Source: Gammaproteobacteria bacterium (GTDB lineage: Bacteria > Pseudomonadota > Gammaproteobacteria > Burkholderiales > Rhodocyclaceae). Taken from it: 64,000 nt of DNA. The translations under genes and the position numbers were made by a program. Shown here one piece after another: positions 41,744-51,499 of the stretch. Below the pieces are notes generated by a model. It ran no database searches. It was given only the letters and a program-made list of their open reading frames with translations, and had not been told where the DNA came from. Positions within the stretch are counted from its first letter, which is position 1, and the number at the start of each line of letters is the position of its first letter. The stretch is from contig JARFTX010000014.1 in NCBI GenBank assembly GCA_029289265.1, positions 1 to 64,000 on the forward strand, written 5' to 3'.

Positions 41744-44554
41744 GTGTCGATCTTCATATCCTACTCGCGCCGGGACGCCGACTTCGTGCGTCGCCTGCAT
41801 CTCGCGCTCGAGGCGCGTCAGCGCGACACGTGGGTCGACTGGGAAGGGATTCCGCCCAGCGCCGAGTGGATGCGAGAGATCGAAGCCGCCATCGACGCCG
41901 CCGAGGCGGTCGTCTTCGTGATCAGTCCGGATGCTGTCGCGTCTGCCGTTTGCCTGCGCGAACTGGCTCATGCCGAAGCGCAAAACAAGCGCCTGCTTCC
42001 GGTCGTCTGCCGCGACACCGATGCAGCAGCCGTGCCGCTGGCATTGGCGCGCCTGAACTGGGTGCGGTTCGATGATCGTGACGGCTTCGACGACGCAGTC
42101 TGCACCCTTCTTCAGGCCGTCGACACCGATCTGGATTGGGTGCGAGCCCACACCCGGCTCCTGCTGAGAGCCACCGAATGGGCGTCGAAGGCGCGCAACC
42201 CTGGCCTCGCCCTGCACGGTTCCGAGTTGGAAGCGGCCGAGCAATGGCTCGTCGCGGGTCCGACCAAGGAGCCGCGCCCGACTGCGCTGCAGACGACTTA
42301 CGTCATCGAGAGCCGCCGACGGGCGACCCGGCGCCGCATGCAGTTTCTTGGCGCGACGACGGCAGCAGCCATCGTGATTGCCGTGCTCGGCACGCTATTC
42401 ATCCATCAGCGCCAGGAAACCGCACGACAGGAGGCCTTGGCCACCGCGCGCCGGCTCGCCGCAGTCGCCGAGCGCGTGCGCGAACAGCCCTCGTTCGCCA
42501 GCCCCACCGACAACCCGCTGGAGACCAGCCTGCAGCTCGCGGCCGAGGCACTGCGCCGACTCATCGACCTGGACGAGCGCTCACTCGAGGTCGAACTCGC
42601 ACTCCGCCGTGCGCTGGGTCCGATGCCGTTTGCTGTACCCACCCCTGCCCCGGATCCGAATCCCCGATACGACTTCGAGCAGGTCGTTTTCACCTCCGAC
42701 CGGCTTGCCGCCGTCAGCGGCGAGCCCTTCTCGACGCACCGCTGGGATGCCCAGACTCTGCAGCCGCTGCCCGGCCGCCTGCACGGCTTCGAGCACAAGC
42801 CGAAGGCGCTGTCTCCCGACGGCCAATTCGTCGCCACGACGCCGCGCGACGACCGCGAAAGCGCCGTCGACATCTGGGCGATCGACGGCCCCGCGCCACT
42901 GAGCCGCATTCCCGCCGGCCCCGGCACCGTAGGGGCGGTGGCGCTCCTTCCCGGCGGCGCCCATGCCGTGGTAAGCACTCGGCGCTACCATCGCGGCGAG
43001 GACTGGACGGACTACGCCACGGCACTGTGGCGCACGCGGGATCCGGAAATCGTGGCGAGACTGCCGGGTGTCGAGATCGCGCACCCGAGCGCCGACGGGC
43101 GTCACCTCGCCGGCCACCTGGGCGAGCGCCTTCTGGTGTGGGAGACGCAGCGCCTGCTGGCCGGCGACCTCGCGCCACGCATCGATCTCGGCCCGGCCAG
43201 CTGGTCGGAGTTCAGCGCCGACGGGCGCCACCTGATCGTGTTTCGCGACGACCCGTCTGCGGACGTGGAGGTATGGAGCGTCGCCTCGTGGCAGCCGACG
43301 GCGCGCCTGCCCGAGGCGCTAACCGGGCGACTCGGGCCCGACAGCCGTCTTGTCGCGGTACTCGACGCGAGCGACCGTAAGTTGCTGCGCATCGTCGAGG
43401 TAGCGACCCGCCGCGAGCAGGCGCGGATCTTCGCCGGAATACCCGGACCGCAAGTCGCCTTCAGCTCCGATGGCAAGCGCGTCGCGGTAGGGGGCCTCAG
43501 GCGTATCGATGTGTGGCTCATGCCGGAGCCAGGCGGTGCCGCCGCAACCTTGGCCGCCGGCCCGATCACCCAGATCGCCTTCGATGCCGGCTCACGTCGG
43601 CTGTTGCTGTTGGATCCGGCAGGAATCCGCAGCTGGGAGGTGGGCGAAACGCAGGCGTCGGCACGGCGCGACTGGCCGATGGGCGGAGAAGTCCGGGCCG
43701 TATCGGCCGACGGCCGGCGCGTCGCTGTCGCCAGCGGTGATGGCCGGGTGATCGTGGCCGGAGCAGGCGACGGCGACGAACAGATCGGCATACCCCTTAC
43801 CGGGCCCGTACACGCGCTGGCCTTGAGTCCGGGCGCACGCTTCCTGGCCGTCGCCACTGCCGAGCGTCGGCTCCTCCTGGCACAGACCGCACCAGCCCAG
43901 GTCCTGGCATCGATCGCGCTGCCCGGCGAGGCTACGCCGATCGAGCTCGCCGTCTCGGACGAGGGTGATCAGGTAGTGGCACTGATGCGATACGCTCCGT
44001 CGAGGATCGGCGAGAGAATGGAATTGCTGGTTTGGCAACGCGGCGCCGCGTCGGAACTGTCGAGTATGGGGGTCGGTCGGCAGGACAGCGGGCTGGCGGC
44101 CAACGTATGCGCCCTGGGGCCGCAAGGCCGTCGCATTGCCGTCAGCAACTCCCGCACCTCTGTCCAGGTGCGGGACGCTCGCAGTGGAAGCGAACTCCTG
44201 ACAGCCGACGAGGCGGGCGGGCGCGAGCGCTGCACCTTCAGTCCGGACGAACGCTACCTGGCGATCACCGGCGCCGATGACAGCGTGCGGGTGTGGGATG
44301 TCGAGCAGCGCAGGGAAATCGCTCGCCTCGAAAGCCTGCCCAACGTCGCCGGCCTCGCCTTCAGCCCCGACATGCGGACCCTGGCCACGCTTTCCAGCGA
44401 CGGGACGGTCCAGACCTGGGCGCTCGGCTACCGCGAACTCCTGGAGAGCGCCTGCCTGCGGCTGCGCAGCAATCTCTCTGACCACGACTGGGCGCGCTAC
44501 ATCGGGGGAACGCGTAACCCCACCGTCGCATGTCCCGGGCTGGCTACACCCTGA
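41744..44554 (+). CDS. TIR domain - transmembrane - WD40-like propeller protein
   Basis: A 936-aa protein. Residues 1-135 form a TIR domain: MSIFISYSRRDADFVRRL, TWVDWEGIPPSAEW, FVISPDAVASAVCLRELAHA with the conserved Glu73 that is catalytic in NADase TIRs, and LLPVVCRDTDAAAVP. A basic patch (RRRATRRR, 191-198) precedes one TM helix (about 201-220). A coiled stretch and a long C-terminal half with many WD40-type blades follow (for example ALSPGARFLAVATAERRLLL, FSPDERYLAITGADDSVRVWD, FSPDMRTLATLSSDGTVQTW). Start is GTG 41744 with GGGGGTG upstream. TIR-TM-propeller proteins are widespread in bacteria; a role in NAD-depleting defence or in signalling is an inference. Confidence 0.85.
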   Translation: MSIFISYSRRDADFVRRLHLALEARQRDTWVDWEGIPPSAEWMREIEAAIDAAEAVVFVISPDAVASAVCLRELAHAEAQNKRLLPVVCRDTDAAAVPLALARLNWVRFDDRDGFDDAVCTLLQAVDTDLDWVRAHTRLLLRATEWASKARNPGLALHGSELEAAEQWLVAGPTKEPRPTALQTTYVIESRRRATRRRMQFLGATTAAAIVIAVLGTLFIHQRQETARQEALATARRLAAVAERVREQPSFASPTDNPLETSLQLAAEALRRLIDLDERSLEVELALRRALGPMPFAVPTPAPDPNPRYDFEQVVFTSDRLAAVSGEPFSTHRWDAQTLQPLPGRLHGFEHKPKALSPDGQFVATTPRDDRESAVDIWAIDGPAPLSRIPAGPGTVGAVALLPGGAHAVVSTRRYHRGEDWTDYATALWRTRDPEIVARLPGVEIAHPSADGRHLAGHLGERLLVWETQRLLAGDLAPRIDLGPASWSEFSADGRHLIVFRDDPSADVEVWSVASWQPTARLPEALTGRLGPDSRLVAVLDASDRKLLRIVEVATRREQARIFAGIPGPQVAFSSDGKRVAVGGLRRIDVWLMPEPGGAAATLAAGPITQIAFDAGSRRLLLLDPAGIRSWEVGETQASARRDWPMGGEVRAVSADGRRVAVASGDGRVIVAGAGDGDEQIGIPLTGPVHALALSPGARFLAVATAERRLLLAQTAPAQVLASIALPGEATPIELAVSDEGDQVVALMRYAPSRIGERMELLVWQRGAASELSSMGVGRQDSGLAANVCALGPQGRRIAVSNSRTSVQVRDARSGSELLTADEAGGRERCTFSPDERYLAITGADDSVRVWDVEQRREIARLESLPNVAGLAFSPDMRTLATLSSDGTVQTWALGYRELLESACLRLRSNLSDHDWARYIGGTRNPTVACPGLATP

Positions 44555-44632
44555 GCGCCGAAGGGCGGCGCGTGCCGGCCCCTGCGCACCGACCGGCCGA
44601 CGGCCAACGCCCGCGCGGGGCGCCGTCGGCGG

Positions 44633-44905
44633 TCAATCCGACTTCGAGGCCGACTGCAACGGCCCTTCCCGCAGGGCGGGCGAGTCTTCCTGGACCTGGC
44701 GCGTGAACTTCCAGCCGATCGGAGTGTGGACGAAGGCGAAGCGGGTCGGCTCGTCGATGTAGACGTCGAACGAACCCCGGGCCGACTGGGCGATCTCTTC
44801 GATCGAAAACAGGCGCTTGCCCTGGCTGGCGGCGTCGTCCGCCGAGGCGGCCTGGGCGCCGATGAGCGCGATCGCGCCGAGGACGATGAGGCGAGGCAGT
44901 TTCAT
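44633..44905 (-). CDS. Small exported protein, unknown
   Basis: A 90-aa protein with a signal peptide (LPRLIVLGAIALIGAQAASA, cleavage near ASA-DD). The mature part contains SIEEIAQSARGSFDVYIDEP, then TRFAFVHTPIGWKFTRQV. No family recognised and no cysteines. Convergent with the TIR gene; upstream lies the TRAP locus on the other strand. It could be a periplasmic protein of a few strands. The start is chosen at the ATG directly in front of the signal peptide; a longer in-frame reading is not supported. Confidence 0.55.
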   Translation of the reverse strand: MKLPRLIVLGAIALIGAQAASADDAASQGKRLFSIEEIAQSARGSFDVYIDEPTRFAFVHTPIGWKFTRQVQEDSPALREGPLQSASKSD

Positions 44906-45364
44906 GGTGGATCCTTTCCCGTAACGAAGGTTTGCCGGTGAACGCGGTGGGCCCTCGTGCGGCACACCTCGCTGACCGGCGTCAGTGCTGAATGGGTGCA
45001 TTAGAGGCCATTTGCCGCAATGCAGCAAATCGTATGTGCTGATGCGGCGATAAATCCCGCTTTGCCGTGCAACCCATGAGACATGAGCTATCGGGCCCTT
45101 GCCGGCGGCACCGTGGACGCGCACCGGGCGCGATCGTACGGATTTGTGATGTGCGCATGCACAAGTACCGCCGAGGATTCTCTGATCCGGATCAGGCGGG
45201 ATCCTGAACAGTTCGAAGGGAACCGATCGGGTAGCCGCGCATTCTGTTTCCTTGTCGGGTGGGTTCTGCGGTGGCTCCTCTGCCCCTGGCCGGTGACGCC
45301 CCGAGGCAGAAAGTCCGGCGTGGCGCCCCTCGGCATCGAAGCCGATAGAAGAACGGAGGAGACC
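44906..45364. other. Divergent intergenic region upstream of the TRAP operon
   Basis: About 460 bp. It contains an imperfect dyad ATTTGC-N9-GCAAAT at 45010-45030, possibly an operator, and an A+T-richer area at about 45000-45060 that may hold promoters. GGAGGAGA (45355-45362) is the ribosome-binding site of the solute-binding protein. No gene with support is present; the upstream extension of the TRAP frame has no plausible start. Confidence 0.45.
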
Positions 45365-46405
45365 ATGTCAATGTTGAAGAATCGGGTGTTCGGCACCCTG
45401 ATGACGTTCGGCTGCGCCGTCGCGCTGGCCCTGGCGTCGATCCAGCCCGCCGAGGCGCAACGCACGACGATCCGCTTCGCCACGTCCAACGTCGGCTCGT
45501 ACGGCTACGCGGTGGGCAGCGTCATGTCCGAAGTGCTGCAGCAGAATCTCGGCCGCGACTTCGCGGTGGTCGTGCAGCCCTATCCGTCGACCTCGGGCGC
45601 GATGCGCTCGGTCATGAATGGCGACGGCGAGTTCGGCTACACCGCCGACGTCGGGATGCGCGGCCTGTACGACGGGGAGCGTCCCTACGACAACTTCAAG
45701 CCCTCGCACGGAATGCTGGTGCACAGCCTCTACGTCTATCCGATGGAGACCTTCATGCTGGTCCCCGACCGGCGCAAGGGCGAGTTCGGCTCCTACAAGG
45801 ACTTCGACGGCAAGCCGATCTTCTTCACACCGGCCGGCTTCATGAACTGGCTCAACATGCGGCGCATCTTCTCCACGCTCGGCTACGAGTTCAATCACGT
45901 CGAGATCGACAGCGCGACCGTGGCCGATGCCTTCGAGGCCGGCAGCATCGTCGGCTCCGCGGGCTACACGACCGCGGGCGCATCGCTGCCCACGTACTGG
46001 CGCGAGGCCGAGCTGCGCACCAATCTCGCCGCGATCAACCTGTCGGACGAAGAGATGATGAAGCTGCGCGAGGGCGGCCTCGCGCCGGTGGCGGTGGATC
46101 CCACCAAGGCGTTCAGCCAGGAACTGGGCGTCGACAAGGTCTGGGGGGTTCCGATCTACTTCGCCTACAACGTGCGCGCCGATTTCGATGCCGATCTGCT
46201 GAAGCGGATCCTCGACATCCTCCACGAGAACGTCGGCAAGCTGGTCGAAGGCGACGCCGGTTTCGGCCCGCTGGCTGCGGACTTCGTCGGCACCCAGGCG
46301 GCCGGCGTTGCGGCCAATCCGGACATCCCGGTGCATGCCGGGCTGGCCGCGTTCCTCAAGGAGCACGGCCGCTGGGATGACCGCTGGACGATCGCCGGAC
46401 AGTAA
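45365..46405 (+). CDS. TAXI family TRAP transporter solute-binding subunit
   Basis: A 346-aa periplasmic binding protein of the TRAP-associated extracytoplasmic immunogenic (TAXI) family. Signal peptide at 1-31 (MLKNRVFGTLMTFGCAVALA, cleavage AEAQ). The mature part shows IRFATSNVGSYGYAVGSVMS, QPYPSTSGAMRSVMNGDGEF and DFDGKPIFFTPAGF, which are typical of TAXI proteins. Substrates of these systems are poorly known (often C4-dicarboxylates, glutamate or other organic acids). A strong GGAGGAG precedes the ATG. The permease gene follows 60 bp downstream. Confidence 0.9.
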   Translation: MSMLKNRVFGTLMTFGCAVALALASIQPAEAQRTTIRFATSNVGSYGYAVGSVMSEVLQQNLGRDFAVVVQPYPSTSGAMRSVMNGDGEFGYTADVGMRGLYDGERPYDNFKPSHGMLVHSLYVYPMETFMLVPDRRKGEFGSYKDFDGKPIFFTPAGFMNWLNMRRIFSTLGYEFNHVEIDSATVADAFEAGSIVGSAGYTTAGASLPTYWREAELRTNLAAINLSDEEMMKLREGGLAPVAVDPTKAFSQELGVDKVWGVPIYFAYNVRADFDADLLKRILDILHENVGKLVEGDAGFGPLAADFVGTQAAGVAANPDIPVHAGLAAFLKEHGRWDDRWTIAGQ

Positions 46406-46465
46406 CGGACTCGACCTCCGACGCCACCGGGCGGGCAGCGCGTCGCGACGCGTGCGCCCGGCCCC

Positions 46466-48457
46466 ATGGCGTCACGACCCGATCCGGCAAGGCCGCCCGT
46501 GGAAGTCCTCAAGCGTCTGCTGACCCTCAGGAATCTCGCCTTCGTGGCGGGCCTCGTGCTGTTCGTCGCCCTCATGCGCTACTTCTTCACGGGGGCCGGC
46601 GGGCCGCGCTTCCTGGCAGTGAATCTGGTGCCGCTGGCGCTGATCATCCAGATGCTGTTCCTCTATCAGGAGCGCTACTTCTATCCGCGGCTTCCCGCCG
46701 CGGCGAACCACGTGCTCGTCCTGGCCTACGTCGGCATCTGCCTGTACGCCATGTATTACCTCACCGTGAATTACGAGGACGTCGCGATCTGGCGGCAGGC
46801 CGCCTACACGCGCCACGACTTGATCGTCGGCGCGCTGATGTTCCTGCTGGTGATGGAGCTGTCGCGCCTGGTGCACCCGATCCTGTTCTGGGTGAACGTG
46901 GTCCTGGTGGGCTATACGCTCTGGGGCTATCTGAGCCCGATCGACTTCTTCTGGCATCCCAGCGTGAGTCTGGAGCGCATCGTCACCTCGAGCACCGTGG
47001 AGTTCTCGACCGGCGTGTATGGACGCTACTCGCAGCTCGCGCTGACGCTGATCGCGGCCTTTCTGCTGCTTGCCGCGGCCGCGAGCGGATTCGGCGCCCA
47101 GGGCGCGCTGGTGGATGTCATGCGGCGGCTGGCGGGACGCTCGCGGCATACCGTGCCGCAGACCGCGGTGCTGGCGTCGGTGTCGGTGGGCATGGTCAGC
47201 GGCTCGGGCTCGGCCAATACAGCCGTGACCGGCAGTTTCACGATCCCGCTGATGAAGCGCTACGGCGTCCCGCCGACCTTCGCCGGGGCGGTCGAGACCG
47301 CCGCGTCGATGGGCGGGCTCATCATGCCGCCGCTGATGGCGGTGGCGGGCTTCCTGATGGCGGAATTCCTCAGCGTACCGTACTGGGAGGTGGTGATCCG
47401 CGGTTTTGCCGTGGCCTTCGTGTACTTCACTTCGCTGGTTCTCGCCGTCCATCTGCTCAGCGTGCGCCTGCTCCCCAACACGCCCATACAGATTCCCGAA
47501 GTCCCGCTCTACGACTGGGTGAGAACCGCCATCTTCTTCACCGGCATCGTGGTGTTGATCGTGCTGATGAGCGCCTTCGGCTACGGCGCGATGCGGGCTG
47601 CGCTGTTCACCGCGGCCTCGGTGCTGGCGATGCTGCTGCTCGCCTGGCTGTTCTTCCGGTACGTGCTCCGGGACCCGCTGGTGACCGACGAATCGCTGCT
47701 GCGCAACCTGCGCACGATGATCGAGACCCATGCCGAGATGACCTCGTACCTGACGCTCCTGATGGCCACCCTCGGCATCATGATCGGCCTGTTCACGGTG
47801 ACCGGCTTCATCACCCGCATGGGCTCGCTGCTGCTGCATCTGGGCGAGTTCCACATCATCGCGACGATCATCATGGCGTGGATCTTCGGCTGGCTGGTCG
47901 GCACGGGGCTGCCGCCCACGGCCACCTACATCATCGTCGCCGTCATCATCGTGCCGCCACTGCGCGCCCTGGGGGTCGATCCCTGGGTCGCCCATTTCTT
48001 CGCCTTCCTGCTGGCGATCTGGGGCGAGCTGTCGCCGCCGACCTCGCTCACGGCGGCGGTGGCGGCGAAGATCGCCGAGGCTTCGTTCATGCGCACGATG
48101 TGGGAGGCGCTCAAGATCTGCCTGCCGATCACGATCATGTCGTTCGCGATCTTCGTGCGCAGCGACATGGTGGTGAATCCCGGCTGGGATCAGATCACCG
48201 ACACCCTGCTGGTGGCGGTGGGGACATGCGGCGTCACCTACGCGGTGTTCGGCCGCTTCTTCGTCGCACGAGCGGCGCGGTGGTCGATGCGACTGCTGAT
48301 GCTCGCCCTGTCCATGGTGGTCGTCTTCCATCCGGAGGACCCGATTGCCTTCGTGGCCGCCGCGATCCTGCTGCCCTTGCTGGTCGCAGGCGTCCTGCGG
48401 CATCACCGCCTCGCCCCGCCCAAGATGGTCGAGGCGACGGCCCCGTCGGGCGGATAG
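46466..48457 (+). CDS. TRAP transporter fused permease (DctQM-type, TAXI-associated)
   Basis: A 663-aa inner-membrane protein combining the small (DctQ) and large (DctM) subunits, as in other TAXI systems. About 16 hydrophobic segments are seen. The DctM-typical stretch VSVGMVSGSGSANTAVTGSF with MKRYGVPPTFAGAVETAASM and GGLIMPPLMAVAGFLMAEFL is diagnostic, as is GTGLPPTATYIIVAVIIVPP with WGELSPPTSLTAAVAAKIAE. The C-terminal part fits DUF3394. Energised by a sodium or proton gradient and working with the preceding TAXI protein. An in-frame GTG at 46499 is an alternative start. Confidence 0.92.
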   Translation: MASRPDPARPPVEVLKRLLTLRNLAFVAGLVLFVALMRYFFTGAGGPRFLAVNLVPLALIIQMLFLYQERYFYPRLPAAANHVLVLAYVGICLYAMYYLTVNYEDVAIWRQAAYTRHDLIVGALMFLLVMELSRLVHPILFWVNVVLVGYTLWGYLSPIDFFWHPSVSLERIVTSSTVEFSTGVYGRYSQLALTLIAAFLLLAAAASGFGAQGALVDVMRRLAGRSRHTVPQTAVLASVSVGMVSGSGSANTAVTGSFTIPLMKRYGVPPTFAGAVETAASMGGLIMPPLMAVAGFLMAEFLSVPYWEVVIRGFAVAFVYFTSLVLAVHLLSVRLLPNTPIQIPEVPLYDWVRTAIFFTGIVVLIVLMSAFGYGAMRAALFTAASVLAMLLLAWLFFRYVLRDPLVTDESLLRNLRTMIETHAEMTSYLTLLMATLGIMIGLFTVTGFITRMGSLLLHLGEFHIIATIIMAWIFGWLVGTGLPPTATYIIVAVIIVPPLRALGVDPWVAHFFAFLLAIWGELSPPTSLTAAVAAKIAEASFMRTMWEALKICLPITIMSFAIFVRSDMVVNPGWDQITDTLLVAVGTCGVTYAVFGRFFVARAARWSMRLLMLALSMVVVFHPEDPIAFVAAAILLPLLVAGVLRHHRLAPPKMVEATAPSGG

Positions 48458-48550
48458 CCCGCGGCATCGCGCACGGCGACTCCTGCCGCACGCGCACCGG
48501 CGCGCGACACCCTTTTTTCATCGCATGAGCCCAGCCGGGTTCCCGGGCGC

Positions 48551-51400
48551 TCAGCGCTTGGGCGGCAGCGGCGAGAAGTACCCGACCACCAGCAGCACCA
48601 GCCCCGCGCCGATGAAGGAGACGATGCGCGCAAGCGCCCCGCTGGCCGCCATGTCGACGACAAACAGCTTCACCACGACGACGCCCATCAGCGCCGCCCC
48701 GACGAGCCACGGCGTGCGCTGCGCTCGGCGGCCGGCGAACAGCATCAGCCCGAGTCCGAGCACCGCCCAGCATAGCGACAACGTCGCCTGGGTGGTCGCC
48801 GAGGCGAGCAGCGCATCGAGCCGCCAGGGGATGCCGGTGAGGTGGTGAACGGCCCGCAACAAGGCGCCATTGAAGGCGACAAAGGCGATGCCTCCGAGCG
48901 CCAGGGTCAGGCCGAGCAACGCCGCCCCGGCCGCCGCGAGCAGGCCGGCTGCGCGGTGCAGCCACCAGGCGATGGTCGCGAGCGCAGCGAAGACTGCGAG
49001 ATCGAGCGGGTTGAACAGCGGCAGGAAGGGCCAGGGACTCATGTCGCCGTCGCTCCCCGGCTGGACGGCCAGCGACCACAGGGCGAGTGCGACGGCGACC
49101 GGCGCGGCGCCCCATGTGAGGTAGGCATCGCGCCACGCCGACAGCGGCCAGACAGTGCCGGCCCTGGGCACGAGCAGCAGCGCAAGCAGCGCCGTCGGCG
49201 GCAGCGCGTAGGCCGCCGCCTGCCAGCCCGACCCGATCGCCAGGCTCGCCGCGCGCAACCCGAGTTCCTGCGAGAGCACGAACGCCACGACCCACAGCCC
49301 GCCCGCATGGACCAGCGCGAGGGCCCGCCGCTCCAGCACTTCGGCCGGAGAGGCACGCAGGCAGGCGAGATGCAGCGCCAGCGCGATCGGCCAGGCGAAC
49401 CATCCTCCGTGTGCGCCGGGCGGCACGCCGTAGGCGAAGGCCAGCGCCGCCGCGAGCGCCATCCCGGCAAGCGGCAGCGGCGCCGCGGTCGCGAGATCCG
49501 GCCAGCGCAGCCGCGGCGCGAGCCGGATCGCGATCCACGCGCTCGGCGCGAACAGCCACAATGCAGCGGCGGCCCGCTGGCCGATGTGGAGATGCGCGTC
49601 GATCTCAGCCCAGGCGCCGCCCAGCCACCACAGCCAGGCCCAGCCGAGCAGGCCCAGCCCCACCGGGCGCAGGCTGACTCCCGGCAACGCCCGCGTCGCC
49701 GCGCACCACGCGCTGAAGAACGCGGCCGCCGAGATCATGACCGTACCCAGCAGCGCGCTGTTCGCCACCGGCGGGCTGCGCAGGGCCGGGTGCTGGGCGA
49801 GATCGGCGGCGAACAGGACGGCGGCGCCGGCCTGGAGCAGCAGGCCCGCACCCATGACGAGATGGCGCTGCTGGCGCAATCCGACCCACCACAGCGCCGC
49901 CCCTTCGAGCGCCCAGGCCGCGGCGCTCCAGCGGCCGTCGAAAGCGAGCGGCAGCGCGAGGGTGAGGAAGGTCACGCCGAGCGCGGCAAAACAGGTCACC
50001 AGCAGCGCGAATGCCGGACGCCGAAGCCGGTGCAGCAGCACGGCAAGCGCCACGTAGAAGGTGCCGACCGCGGCCGCGCTCCAGGCAAGTGCATAAGGCA
50101 TGTCGGCGACCAGCGCGGCCTGCAGCCCGAAGCCCACCACCGGCACGCCGAACACCAGCGTGCCGTCGACCGGATCGCGCAGCACCGGCGCCTGGTGGCG
50201 CGCGTAGGCGACCGCCGCAGCGACGTACATCAGGAAGAACAGAATCAGGAAGGGCTCGACGGTGGCGAAATGCGCGGGGTGGTAGTAGCGCGCGCCCCAA
50301 AGCAGGCCGATCGCGAAGGTGAACAGGAAGCCGACCAGGTTGAGCCCGCGCCATGCCTTGCTCCAGGCGAGCACCAGCACGCCCGCGTTGAGCAGGGCGT
50401 AGTAGCCGAACAACTGGACGTGACTGCCTGCTCCGGTCGAGGCGAGGATGGGCGCGGCGAAACCGCCGGCGGCGCCGATCACCGCGAGCGCCGGGGCGTC
50501 CTGGCGCGTCGCGAGCCATGCCGCGACCCCGACCAGCGCGAGCATCAGGCCGAAGGCCGTCGCCGCCGGATAGAGGTCGTAGAGCCGCAGCGCGGCAAAG
50601 GCGCTCAGATACAGCACAGCCACGCCGCCGCCCTGCAGGCTCAGCGCATAGCCGGGCCGGCGCTCGCGCAGGCGCCAGCCGAGACCGAGCAGGACCAGAC
50701 CGAACGCGGCGATCCCGCCCATGCGCATGGCCGGCGGCAGAAGCTCGTGCTCGATCGCGTGGCGGGCAAGAAACGCCAGCCCGAAGAAGAGCACCAGGAG
50801 CCCCACCCGCACCAGGGTGTTGCCCCCCAGCAACCAGGACTGGGCGCGCGCGTAGATGGCATCGAGATCGATCGGACTGGAGGCCGAAGCCTCGACGCTC
50901 GCGCCCGCGAGCGGAGCCGTCGACGCGGCGGGCGGTTGGGTGGACGGTGCCGGTGAGGCCGCATCGGGCAAATCGAAGATCAGTGCTTCTCGCCCGGCCG
51001 GCCCGGAGGGGATCGGTCCCGCAGCATCCGGCCCGGAAGTGGCCACATCGAGTGCCACGGGCGCCGCAACGTCGGCCTCGGGAGAAGCCGACTCGGGAGC
51101 GGCGGTTCCGAGCCCCGCGATGGCTCCGGCCGCAACCGGCGCCTCCGCGACCGGCGCCTCCGCGACCGGCGCCTCCCCCGCGCCGCGCCTCGCGCCGGCA
51201 CTCTGCTCGAGCCGCCGCCGAAGGCCCCTCATCTCCTCCTCGAGATGCGCGAGCCGGTCGGCTTGGCCGGCGAGCGCCTGTCCGCTGCGGGCGAGCACGC
51301 TGCCGATCGCCCCGCCCAGCAGCGCCCCGACGACCCCCGCGCCCAACCCGTCGAACAGACCCAGCAGCGCACCCGCGACCACCCACAATGCAAGCCTCAC
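48551..51400 (-). CDS. DUF2339 multi-spanning membrane protein
   Basis: A very hydrophobic protein of about 949 aa with more than 20 predicted membrane segments, typical of DUF2339. The N-terminus has a TM pair, then a coiled-coil heptad stretch (LAHLEEEMRGLRRRLEQSAG) and a low-complexity Ala/Pro/Ser linker that includes the repeat APVAE three times. The DUF2339 core starts near AQSWLLGGNTLVRVGLLVLF and includes GGIAAFGLVLLGLGWRLRER and GLALQGGG-like blocks. Function unknown. A GTG start at 51400 preceded by GGGGGC is preferred over a TTG at 51412. The DUF1499 gene lies 99 bp upstream on the same strand. Confidence 0.85.
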   Translation of the reverse strand: MRLALWVVAGALLGLFDGLGAGVVGALLGGAIGSVLARSGQALAGQADRLAHLEEEMRGLRRRLEQSAGARRGAGEAPVAEAPVAEAPVAAGAIAGLGTAAPESASPEADVAAPVALDVATSGPDAAGPIPSGPAGREALIFDLPDAASPAPSTQPPAASTAPLAGASVEASASSPIDLDAIYARAQSWLLGGNTLVRVGLLVLFFGLAFLARHAIEHELLPPAMRMGGIAAFGLVLLGLGWRLRERRPGYALSLQGGGVAVLYLSAFAALRLYDLYPAATAFGLMLALVGVAAWLATRQDAPALAVIGAAGGFAAPILASTGAGSHVQLFGYYALLNAGVLVLAWSKAWRGLNLVGFLFTFAIGLLWGARYYHPAHFATVEPFLILFFLMYVAAAVAYARHQAPVLRDPVDGTLVFGVPVVGFGLQAALVADMPYALAWSAAAVGTFYVALAVLLHRLRRPAFALLVTCFAALGVTFLTLALPLAFDGRWSAAAWALEGAALWWVGLRQQRHLVMGAGLLLQAGAAVLFAADLAQHPALRSPPVANSALLGTVMISAAAFFSAWCAATRALPGVSLRPVGLGLLGWAWLWWLGGAWAEIDAHLHIGQRAAAALWLFAPSAWIAIRLAPRLRWPDLATAAPLPLAGMALAAALAFAYGVPPGAHGGWFAWPIALALHLACLRASPAEVLERRALALVHAGGLWVVAFVLSQELGLRAASLAIGSGWQAAAYALPPTALLALLLVPRAGTVWPLSAWRDAYLTWGAAPVAVALALWSLAVQPGSDGDMSPWPFLPLFNPLDLAVFAALATIAWWLHRAAGLLAAAGAALLGLTLALGGIAFVAFNGALLRAVHHLTGIPWRLDALLASATTQATLSLCWAVLGLGLMLFAGRRAQRTPWLVGAALMGVVVVKLFVVDMAASGALARIVSFIGAGLVLLVVGYFSPLPPKR
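51138..51182. repeat. Short tandem repeat inside the DUF2339 gene
   Basis: The 15-mer GACCGGCGCCTCCGC (and close variant ending CCCCC) is repeated about three times and encodes the APVAE repeats of the linker in the minus-strand gene. Because the unit is a multiple of three, copy-number change would keep the frame. Confidence 0.7.
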
Positions 51401-51499
51401 AGCCGCCCCCAAACGATATCCAGATCATGCGAGCGTACTGCAGGCGATGGCGGCCGGCCAGTGCAGGATGCACACCGGGCCGATGTCAGAAGTGAGCGC

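Noticed and set aside
48490-48525. Terminator after the TRAP permease
   Set aside because: A small GC stem is present, but the T-run is too far away to call an intrinsic terminator with confidence.
51138-51182. CRISPR-like tandem repeat
   Set aside because: Units are 15 bp without spacers and lie in a coding linker; it is a minisatellite, not a CRISPR array. No CRISPR was seen in the window.
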